Assembly (NCBI RefSeq): GCF_048323695.1
Contig: NZ_JBLWFT010000002.1
Location: 124,001 to 188,000, forward strand
Direction: 5' to 3'
DNA: 64,000 nucleotides
Origin: Aquisalimonas sp007126095
GTDB taxonomy: Bacteria; Pseudomonadota; Gammaproteobacteria; Nitrococcales; Aquisalimonadaceae
Numbering within the stretch: the stretch's first letter is position 1; every line of letters starts with the position of its first letter. Below, piece by piece: positions 57,691 to 64,000 of this stretch. A program made the position numbers and the translations under genes. The notes beneath the pieces were generated by a model. It had not been told where the DNA came from. It made no database searches and saw only the letters and a list, made by a program, of their open reading frames with translations.

Positions 57691-58695
57691 CTACGCCGAT
57701 TCCTTGTCGCCAAGCCCCACGTTGTTCTTCTCCAGCACCCGCTCGGCACGGTAGCTGGAGCGCACCAGCGGCCCGGACACCACTTCCAGGAAGCCCTTGG
57801 CCAGACCCATCTGGCGGTATTCCTCGAACTGCTCCGGCGTGACGTAGCGCTCCACCGGCAGGTGGTTCATTGTCGGGCGCAGGTACTGGCCGAAGGTGAC
57901 GATGTCCACGTTGGCGGCGCGCAGGTCGTTCATGGTGGCGTCGATCTCGTCGTCGGTCTCACCCAGACCGAGCATGAGACTGGTCTTGGTGAGGACGTCG
58001 GGACGGTGGCGCTTGGCGTGGGCCAGCACCTCCAGGGTCTGCTCGTAGGAAGCGCGCGGGTCGCGCACCGGATGAGTGAGCCGGCGGACCGTCTCGACGT
58101 TCTGGGCGAACACCGCGATGCCGGAATCCACCACCTTCTCCACGTCCGCGGCGCGCCCGCCGAAGTCCGGGGTGAGCACCTCGACGGCGGTCTCCGGATT
58201 CTTCTCCCGCACGGCGCGCACGCAGTCGGCGTAGTGCTGGGCGCCGCCGTCGGGCAGATCGTCCCGGTCCACGGAGGTCAGGACGACATAGTTCAGGCCC
58301 ATGATATGGACGGAATCTGCGGTATTGGCAGGCTCGTCGTAGTCCAGCCAGCCGCCGGGGTTGCCGGTGTCCACGGCGCAGAAGCGACACGCCCGCGTGC
58401 AGACCGAGCCCATGAGCATGATGGTGGCGGTGCCGGCGTTCCAGCACTCACCGATGTTCGGGCACATGGATTCTTCGCAAACGGTGCTGAGGCGGTGCTC
58501 ACGCACGTTGCGCTTCACGTCGGCGTAACCCTTGCCTGTAGGCACCTGCGCGCGCAGCCACGGCGGCTTGTCGCCACGCGGAACCGGCGCGGTGTCGCGC
58601 CGCTGTTTGACGCCGTTCTTGATCGCGCTGAAACCCTGCTCGGTGCGGAATTTCGATCCGCTGACAACGACGGGAATATCCTTCAGTCGGCTCAT
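57691..58695 (-). CDS. lipA: lipoyl synthase
   Basis: 334 residues. Both iron-sulfur cluster motifs are present: CEESMCPNIGEC (auxiliary cluster) and CTRACRFCAVD (radical SAM). The C-terminal RSSYRAE motif is kept. It inserts two sulfur atoms into octanoyl chains of lipoyl domains. No lipB gene lies next to it in this window. Its 3' end faces the REP-like repeats. Confidence 0.96.
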   Translation of the reverse strand: MSRLKDIPVVVSGSKFRTEQGFSAIKNGVKQRRDTAPVPRGDKPPWLRAQVPTGKGYADVKRNVREHRLSTVCEESMCPNIGECWNAGTATIMLMGSVCTRACRFCAVDTGNPGGWLDYDEPANTADSVHIMGLNYVVLTSVDRDDLPDGGAQHYADCVRAVREKNPETAVEVLTPDFGGRAADVEKVVDSGIAVFAQNVETVRRLTHPVRDPRASYEQTLEVLAHAKRHRPDVLTKTSLMLGLGETDDEIDATMNDLRAANVDIVTFGQYLRPTMNHLPVERYVTPEQFEEYRQMGLAKGFLEVVSGPLVRSSYRAERVLEKNNVGLGDKESA

Positions 58696-58800
58696 GCAAT
58701 GCTCCGGTGTTCGGGCGTCGCCATAGTGTGACGCAGGGCCGTGGCGGTTACAAATGACTGCCGCGACGTGCAGCGTTGCCGGCCGAGACGAGGTGGCCGC

Positions 58801-59124
58801 TCAGCGTTGCGGTGACTTGGGCTTGAACCCCACGGGCCGCGCGGCGATCCAGCGGGTGAAGCGCTGGATCTCCGGATGCGCCAGCAGTGCGTCCAGGGTG
58901 TTGTAATCGCGCTCCAGCTGCTTTTCCGTGAGCGTGCGGTGAATGTGATTGTGGCAGGGGCGGCAGACCGGGATGACCCGGGATTGCAGTTCCGCGAGCG
59001 AGAACTGGCGACGCGTGCGCCGGTTGCGGTGGCGCGCACGCGGAATGAGATGGTGTCGCGTCAGCCGCTCCGCACGCCCGCACAGGGCGCACACCGGCGC
59101 CGGCGGTGCGTCGTCCGTGGTCAT
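58801..59124 (-). CDS. small HNH endonuclease-domain protein
   Basis: 107 residues from the ATG at 59124, which overlaps the J-protein stop by four bases (ATGA). The HNH core is visible: CALCGRAERLTRHHLIPRARH with the catalytic His pair, then VIPVCRPCHNHIH with CxxC-type zinc ligands. Small HNH proteins include homing-type, restriction-like and repair nucleases; the role here is unknown. It is not part of any recognisable mobile element. Confidence 0.85.
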   Translation of the reverse strand: MTTDDAPPAPVCALCGRAERLTRHHLIPRARHRNRRTRRQFSLAELQSRVIPVCRPCHNHIHRTLTEKQLERDYNTLDALLAHPEIQRFTRWIAARPVGFKPKSPQR

Positions 59125-59813
59125 GACCCCAGCAGGCGTTTCTTGGCTGCGTTGATGCGGCTCGCCAGGTAGTCGGAGCCGCCGCGATCCGGATGCAGGC
59201 GCTGCATCAGCCGCCGATGCGCGGCAGTGATTGTTGCCGCGTCGGCGTCGGCCGGCACGGCCAGGATGGCGCACGCCTCCTCCCGGGTCATGGGGTCGCC
59301 GGGTGCGTGACCGGTGGTGCGCCATTCACCGCCGTGGCGGCGGTCCAGGTAGGCGCGCAGCAGTGCGGCCGATGCCGGATCCCGCTTCTCGCAGTACTGG
59401 TTCAGTTCCCGCAGTTCTTCCAGGCTCAGGGCGCTCAGGCGGCGCCCCTTCCAGCGGCCCGCGTGCACGACGCCGTCCATGTCCTGGCCGTCGCCCAGGG
59501 TCAGGCTCAGCAACCGGCCCCGCAGGTCGCTGTCACCGGCCGCCGTCCCGCCGGTGCCGCTTCCTCCTCCGCCCAGCAGCCGTCTCACCCAGGGCCAGGC
59601 GCGGATCAGGGGCAGCAGCCGTTGCGCCATGGGGAACAGGGCGGCGATGATCGCAAACAGCCAGTGCAGCCGTCCGGTCACCAGCATCAGGAGCAGAAAG
59701 CCGGCAGCGCCCCAGAGGAGCGCCTTGCGGCCCCACTGTCTGCGACGGTGCTCCGGCAGCAGCATGTAGACCACGAGCCCGAGCAGGCCCGCGGCGATGA
59801 CGAACTGGATCAA
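59121..59813 (-). CDS. membrane-anchored J-domain protein
   Basis: 230 residues from a TTG at 59813 with GGGAG five bases upstream; an upstream ATG at 59867 lacks a site. Three N-terminal hydrophobic segments are followed by a glycine-rich linker (LLGGGGSGTGGTAAG), a conserved DMDGVVHAGRWKGRRLSALSLEELREL region, and a C-terminal J-domain of helices II and III with HPD at 207-209. The arrangement resembles DjlA-like or Tim14-like J proteins that recruit DnaK to the membrane. It is coupled to the HNH gene downstream. Confidence 0.8.
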   Translation of the reverse strand: MIQFVIAAGLLGLVVYMLLPEHRRRQWGRKALLWGAAGFLLLMLVTGRLHWLFAIIAALFPMAQRLLPLIRAWPWVRRLLGGGGSGTGGTAAGDSDLRGRLLSLTLGDGQDMDGVVHAGRWKGRRLSALSLEELRELNQYCEKRDPASAALLRAYLDRRHGGEWRTTGHAPGDPMTREEACAILAVPADADAATITAAHRRLMQRLHPDRGGSDYLASRINAAKKRLLGS

Positions 59814-59965
59814 GATGACTCCCGTGGGCTGGTCCGGTACAGGGCCGCGCGCGCAAGCCCTTTGCAACGGCTTATTGTGCGGTGGCTGCGGATGGATGCA
59901 AGAGGGAGGTGGGTTGCCCGGGAAAGTCTAGTACGCTACCGGCCTGGTTCTGCAGGGAGGTATTC

Positions 59966-60865
59966 ATGTCCGTCACGTCCGCTCAATCCGGAGGGCGCGC
60001 CCTGAATCACCGGCGCGGCACTCTGCTGGCGCTGGCGGGTGTGACCGCCCTCAGCTTCGATGCCCTGCTCGTGCGCCTCGCCCTGGCCGACAGCGCCGTT
60101 GTGATCTTCTGGCGCGGGCTGCTGATGGCCGTGGCGCTGACGCTTGTGCTGCGCATCTGGCGCCGGCGCTGGAGTTGGCAGGCCGTGCGGGATGCTGGCC
60201 CGCCGGGGTGGTTCACCAGTGTCGGTTTCGGGCTCAGCCTGATCCTGTTCGTACTGGCCATCATGAATACCCGTGCCGCGAACGTGGTGGTGATTCTCAC
60301 TGCCGCGCCGCTGTTCGCCGCCCTTTTCTCCGGCATTTTCCTGCGCGAGTGGGTGCCGGCGCGCACGTGGGTCGCCATGGCGCTGTGCGGTGTGGGCATC
60401 GTGCTGGTGTTCGGCGGTTCCGTCGGCTTCGGTGGCTGGCTGGGGGACCTGTTCGCCCTGTGTGCGGCCATGGTGACCGGAGGCAACCTGACCATCCTGC
60501 GGCGCTCGCCGGGCGTCGACCGCATGGCTGCGGTTGCCGGCGGTGGTCTGTTCGCCTGCCTGGTGGCGTTGCCGTTTGCCGACCCACTGGCTGTGCCACT
60601 GGCCGGTGTTGCGGCGCTGGCGGTGATGGGGCTGGTGCAGATGCCGCTGGCGCTCGGACTGCTGGGCGAGGCGACCCGCTATCTGCCGTCGGCGGAAGTG
60701 TCGCTGTTCCTGCTGGTGGAGACCGTGCTCGGGACGTTCTGGGTCTGGGCCGTTCTGGGCGAGGAGCCGCCGGGCCTGACCCTGCTGGGCGGCGGGCTGC
60801 TGCTGACGACCCTGGCCGTGCATTCGTGGATCGGCCTGCGCCACCAGCGCCGCAGCGGCGCGTGA
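59966..60865 (+). CDS. EamA/DMT-family transporter
   Basis: 299 residues from the ATG at 59966 with GCAGGGAGG upstream. Ten transmembrane helices are expected in two EamA repeats (RGTLLALAGVTALSFDALLVRLAL; LGDLFALCAAMVTGGNLTIL). Members export amino acids, nucleotide sugars or other metabolites; substrate unknown. Convergent with dusB eight bases on. Confidence 0.88.
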   Translation: MSVTSAQSGGRALNHRRGTLLALAGVTALSFDALLVRLALADSAVVIFWRGLLMAVALTLVLRIWRRRWSWQAVRDAGPPGWFTSVGFGLSLILFVLAIMNTRAANVVVILTAAPLFAALFSGIFLREWVPARTWVAMALCGVGIVLVFGGSVGFGGWLGDLFALCAAMVTGGNLTILRRSPGVDRMAAVAGGGLFACLVALPFADPLAVPLAGVAALAVMGLVQMPLALGLLGEATRYLPSAEVSLFLLVETVLGTFWVWAVLGEEPPGLTLLGGGLLLTTLAVHSWIGLRHQRRSGA

Positions 60866-60872
60866 CCGTGCT

Positions 60873-61847
60873 TCAGGCCGCAGCCGGGGTGCGGTCAAAA
60901 TAGGCGGCGGTGCGCGCGAGCTGCTCCTGCGGGTCGGTGATGGCCACCAACGCCCGCCGGGCCGCCTCGCCGTCCGGGCGGCCGGCGAGATACCAGCCGA
61001 TGTGCTTGCGGGCGATGCGCACGCCCTGATGATCCCCGTAGAACGCGTGCAGGGCGCGCAGGTGATCCAGCATCAGCGTGCGGACGGTGGTGGCGTCCGG
61101 CGCCGGCAGGTGCCGCCCGGTCTCCAGGAAGTGCTGGATCTCCCGGAAGATCCAGGGGCGTCCCTGGGCCGCCCGGCCGATCATGACGCCGTCGGCGCCG
61201 GTGTGGTCCAGCACCCGGTCGGCCTTCTCCGGGGTGTCGATGTCTCCGTTGGCGAACAGGGGCAGCGACGTGGCCTGCCGGATTGCCCGGATGGTGTCGT
61301 ACTCCGCCTCCCCGCGGTAGAGCGCCTCCCGCGTGCGGCCGTGCACCGCCAGGGCGGCGATGCCCGCGCGCTCCGCCATGCGGGCGATGCGGACACCGTT
61401 GCGATTGTCGGCAGTGGGGCCGGTACGGATCTTCAGCGTGACCGGGATATCCACCGCGGCCACCACCGCGTCGAGAATCGAGGCCACCAGGGCCTCGTCG
61501 GCCAGCAGCGCCGAGCCCGCCTGGCGGTTGCACACCTTCTTGGCCGGGCAGCCCATGTTGATGTCGATGATCTCGGCGCCATTGGCGGCGTTGTACTGCG
61601 CGGCCTCGGCGAGCATGGCCGGATCCGGCCCCGCGATCTGCACCACCCGTGGCGATGGCTCGCCCCGGTGGTCCGCGCGCAGGCGGCTCTTGCGGCTGTC
61701 GCGCAGCGCCGGACTGGCGTGCACCATCTCGGAGGCGGCCAGTGCCGCACCGTGCTCGCGGCACAACAGGCGGAACGGGCGGTCCGTGACGCCCGCCATG
61801 GGAGCCAGTACCACCTTGCCGTTCAGTGCATGGTTGCCGATCCGCAT
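60873..61847 (-). CDS. dusB: tRNA-dihydrouridine synthase B
   Basis: 324 residues. FMN-binding and active-site elements are visible: LAPMAGVTDRPFR, NMGCPAKKVCNRQAGSALL with the catalytic Cys, VHGRTREALY and GRAAQGRPWIF. It reduces uridine in the D-loop of tRNA. The usual partner fis is not next to it in this window. Confidence 0.93.
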   Translation of the reverse strand: MRIGNHALNGKVVLAPMAGVTDRPFRLLCREHGAALAASEMVHASPALRDSRKSRLRADHRGEPSPRVVQIAGPDPAMLAEAAQYNAANGAEIIDINMGCPAKKVCNRQAGSALLADEALVASILDAVVAAVDIPVTLKIRTGPTADNRNGVRIARMAERAGIAALAVHGRTREALYRGEAEYDTIRAIRQATSLPLFANGDIDTPEKADRVLDHTGADGVMIGRAAQGRPWIFREIQHFLETGRHLPAPDATTVRTLMLDHLRALHAFYGDHQGVRIARKHIGWYLAGRPDGEAARRALVAITDPQEQLARTAAYFDRTPAAA

Positions 61848-61951
61848 CGCCGGTTTCCGGGTGTGGCTGAAACCGGCATCATACGCAAGCGGCTGTTATC
61901 GGCAAAGGCCCGGCAGGGCGACCAATTCCTTGATTCGCTGGGAGAATGACC

Positions 61952-62905
61952 ATGCATGCGGTGTTTCTGGACCGAGAATCCCTGGATCGGAGCGACCTGG
62001 ACATGGCGCCGCTGGAGGGGGCCGTCGCCGGCCTCACCAGTTACGAGCGTACCCATCCCGGCGAGGTGGTGGAACGCCTGCAGGGCGCCACGATTGCCAT
62101 CGTCAACAAGGTGGTGCTGGGCCGTGAGCACCTGTCGCAGCTACCGGATCTGAAGCTCATCTGCATCGCGGCCACGGGCGTCAACAATGTGGATCTGGAT
62201 GCGGCGCGCGAGCAGGGCATTCGGGTCGCCAACTGTCGCGGTTACGGTACCGACTCCGTGGCCCAGCACGCCATCGGCCTGATGCTCGCCCTGGCGACCC
62301 GCATGCCGGACTACCAGCGTGCCGTGTCCCGGGGCGACTGGGGACGCAGTACCCAGTTCTGTCTGCTGGACTACCCGATCATGGAGCTCGCTGGCCGTAC
62401 CCTGGGGCTGATCGGGCTCGGTACGCTGGGCGGGCGCGTAGCGGAGCTGGCGGGGGCGTTCGGCATGACCGTGCTGGTGGCGCAGCGGCCGGGCGGCCCT
62501 GCCGATCCCGACCGTGTGCCGCTGGATGAGCTGCTCGCGCGGGCGGATGTGGTGTCCCTGCACTGCCCGCTGACCGACGCCACCCGCGGGCTGATCGGCG
62601 CCGCGGAGCTCGCCCGCATGCCGTCCCATGCACTGCTGATCAACACCGCCCGGGGCGGCCTGGTGGACGAGGAGGCGCTGGCGGATGCGCTGCGTGATCG
62701 GCAGATCGGCGGCGCCGGTTTCGATGTGCTCACCGAGGAGCCGCCGTGCAACGGTAACGTCCTGCTGGACCCGTCCATTCCCAACCTGATCATCACGCCT
62801 CACTCCGCCTGGGGCAGCCGCGAGGCCAGGCAGCGGATTGTCGGGCAGCTCACGGAGAACATCCATGCGTTCGCCGGGGGTGGTGACCTGCGCCAGGTGG
62901 TGTGA
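61952..62905 (+). CDS. D-2-hydroxyacid dehydrogenase (glycerate dehydrogenase-like)
   Basis: 317 residues from the ATG at 61952; an ATG six bases upstream lies too close to the GGGAG site. NAD-binding GLIGLGTLGGRVA, the catalytic Arg in INTARGGLVDE, Glu in LTEEPP and His in ITPHSAWGS are all present. HprA-type enzymes reduce hydroxypyruvate or glyoxylate. Divergent from dusB. Confidence 0.92.
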   Translation: MHAVFLDRESLDRSDLDMAPLEGAVAGLTSYERTHPGEVVERLQGATIAIVNKVVLGREHLSQLPDLKLICIAATGVNNVDLDAAREQGIRVANCRGYGTDSVAQHAIGLMLALATRMPDYQRAVSRGDWGRSTQFCLLDYPIMELAGRTLGLIGLGTLGGRVAELAGAFGMTVLVAQRPGGPADPDRVPLDELLARADVVSLHCPLTDATRGLIGAAELARMPSHALLINTARGGLVDEEALADALRDRQIGGAGFDVLTEEPPCNGNVLLDPSIPNLIITPHSAWGSREARQRIVGQLTENIHAFAGGGDLRQVV

Positions 62906-62918
62906 CGCGGGCCGGCGC

Positions 62919-63485
62919 TTACAGTCGGGGTTCGCGGCGCCGTGCGGCGCTGGCCCCCCGCGACCGGCGCACCCGCGCCGGGTCCGGATCGTTGTCGGTC
63001 TCGGCATCGGCGGCGACCCGCTCGCTCATGGCCTGCAGCGATTCCAGGTCGTTGATGGTCTCGCGCACCTCGCTGGCATCCGGCAGTGCATCGGGTGCCC
63101 AGCGCACCAGTGGCAGGGCGGCATCCCGGAGCAGGCTGTCCCGATCTCCCGGGTGTACGTTGGTGGTCAGCTCAACCACCGCCACCACCTGAAAACTGCT
63201 GTCGCAGATCACGAAATCCGCCAGCATGGTGTGCAGGGCGGGGCCCCGCCGCCCACTGCCGTTGCGCGGTGCGAGAAAGGCGCTGAACGGGACACGTGCC
63301 ATCACATGGTGGTTCGGCAGGCCCGCCCGCAGGATGCGATAGAGCTGGCGCTGGTTGCCCTCCAGCAGTGGCTGAGCGCGGACGCTGACGGTCGGCGTCA
63401 GCTTGCGGCGGCGCGCGTTCCAGCCGATTACGAACAGCAGGATCAGCAGCAGCGTGAACGCGCCCGGGATGATGAACGTTTCCAT
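62919..63485 (-). CDS. DUF2726-family membrane-anchored protein
   Basis: 188 residues with an N-terminal helix (ITGAF-like IIPGAFTLLLILLFVIGW), then RAQPLLEGNQRQLYRILRAGLPNHHVMARVPFSAFLAP and ADFVICDSSFQVVAVVELT, matching the DUF2726 nuclease-like fold. The tail is Arg-rich. Function unknown. Confidence 0.82.
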   Translation of the reverse strand: METFIIPGAFTLLLILLFVIGWNARRRKLTPTVSVRAQPLLEGNQRQLYRILRAGLPNHHVMARVPFSAFLAPRNGSGRRGPALHTMLADFVICDSSFQVVAVVELTTNVHPGDRDSLLRDAALPLVRWAPDALPDASEVRETINDLESLQAMSERVAADAETDNDPDPARVRRSRGASAARRREPRL

Positions 63486-63603
63486 GACGGCTCTTCAGTC
63501 AGCATGAACGGCAGCCGGCCCGCGCCGGGCACCGGCCGGACGTCGTTGCAGATATGCTGTCCGGCGCCATGTCTTTCAAGCCCGCCGCGCATGCCGGGAG
63601 TTG

Positions 63604-64000
63604 TTACACCCGGTACTCCCGTACCAGGTTATCCAGGTCGTTGACCATGGTGATCAGCTCCTCCGCCGTTTCCCGCGCGGTACCCGCCGCGTCGCTGGTC
63701 TCGGCGAAACGCTCGTTGATGCGGGTGATGTTGCGGTTGATCTCCTCGGCGGTGGCCGACTGCTCCTCGGCACTGCTGGCGATCTGGGTGTTGAGATCGC
63801 TGATCTCCTGGACCGCATTGAGCACGCCCCGGGCGGCCTCGCCGGCCTGGCTGGTGAGGCCGCGGACTTCCTCGCTGGAGGCCTGACCGCGGGCCATGAC
63901 CGTGCCCGCCGCCGCGGCCCCCTCCTTGACCCGGCCCAGGACTGCGTCGATCTCGCCAGTGGCTTCGCCGGTGCGCGCCGAGAGTTTGCGCACCTCCTCG
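63604..64000 (-). CDS. methyl-accepting chemotaxis protein, C-terminal part
   Basis: The frame is open to the window edge and gives about 130 residues of coiled-coil: VRKLSARTGEATGEI, then ASSAEEQSATAEEINRNITRINE, the conserved tip-adjacent methylation-region pattern of MCP signalling domains. The sensory domain and start lie beyond position 64000. No CheR/CheB pentapeptide is at the C-terminus. Confidence 0.9.
   Translation of the reverse strand, partial: EEVRKLSARTGEATGEIDAVLGRVKEGAAAAGTVMARGQASSEEVRGLTSQAGEAARGVLNAVQEISDLNTQIASSAEEQSATAEEINRNITRINERFAETSDAAGTARETAEELITMVNDLDNLVREYRV

Noticed and set aside
58801..59124. HNH protein as part of a mobile intron or restriction system
   Set aside because: No intron borders, methyltransferase gene or integrase are nearby.

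Overview
The window is a chromosomal segment of a GC-rich (roughly two-thirds G+C) gammaproteobacterium. The gene content (fabA-fabB, a complete bioBFHCD operon, a caa3-type cytochrome oxidase cluster with ctaA/ctaB, comF, prfC, dusB, lipA) and the many acidic exported proteins suggest a halophilic or alkaliphilic member of the Chromatiales/Ectothiorhodospiraceae; this is inferred from gene order and composition, with no rRNA here to check. I saw no rRNA, tRNA, CRISPR array, prophage or insertion sequence. No gap between genes exceeds 300 bases.

Region 1 (1-8.8 kb) is the most unusual part. A tight cluster, largely coupled by GTGA start/stop overlaps, combines riboflavin/pterin-like enzymes (a RibBA-like protein whose RibB half is degenerate, a stand-alone RibD-type reductase, a PTPS/QueD-fold protein lacking its usual zinc and catalytic residues, a creatininase-family amidohydrolase) with a zinc-less MDR oxidoreductase and lipid/glycan enzymes (UPF0104 flippase-like membrane protein, methyltransferase, GT4 glycosyltransferase, CDP-alcohol phosphatidyltransferase, YceI lipocalin-like protein). 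I infer an undescribed pathway making a modified, membrane-associated pterin- or ribityl-pyrimidine-type compound.

Region 2 (8.8-18.6 kb) has a small membrane protein, the MaeB malic enzyme, a YbiO-like MscS channel, and then on the minus strand a compact envelope regulon: an ECF sigma factor, a zinc-finger anti-sigma factor, two paralogous secreted Glu/Arg-rich helical proteins and a TPR-plus-beta-barrel outer-membrane protein. Three near-identical GGAACC-N16-CGTGT promoters sit upstream of the sigma gene, the anti-sigma gene and one Glu/Arg-rich gene. DUF3634 and comF precede them.

Region 3 (18.6-23.2 kb) is the biotin operon, divergent from comF, with a recognisable BirA operator overlapping its promoter. 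Region 4 (23.4-32.2 kb) encodes the caa3 oxidase, its assembly factors and heme A synthesis. Region 5 (32.3-41.9 kb) has a PEBP-like protein, fabA-fabB, a DUF4168 protein, a two-component system with a sigma-54 activator, small conserved genes (DUF938, YcgN, TspO) and prfC.

Region 6 (42-57.5 kb) mixes TraB-like, MtfA, retropepsin-like and PrcB-like proteins, a DUF4139 protein, a REC-PAS-GGDEF-EAL protein, an HDOD protein fused to a degenerate histidine kinase, shikimate kinase, lipoproteins, a PQQ-dehydrogenase-like protein, a PPP-family phosphatase, a chalcone-isomerase-like protein and a PIN-PhoH protein. Region 7 (57.5-64 kb) begins with three REP-like hairpins, followed by lipA, an HNH nuclease and a membrane J-protein, an EamA transporter, DusB, a D-2-hydroxyacid dehydrogenase, a DUF2726 protein, and the C-terminus of a chemotaxis receptor that runs off the end.
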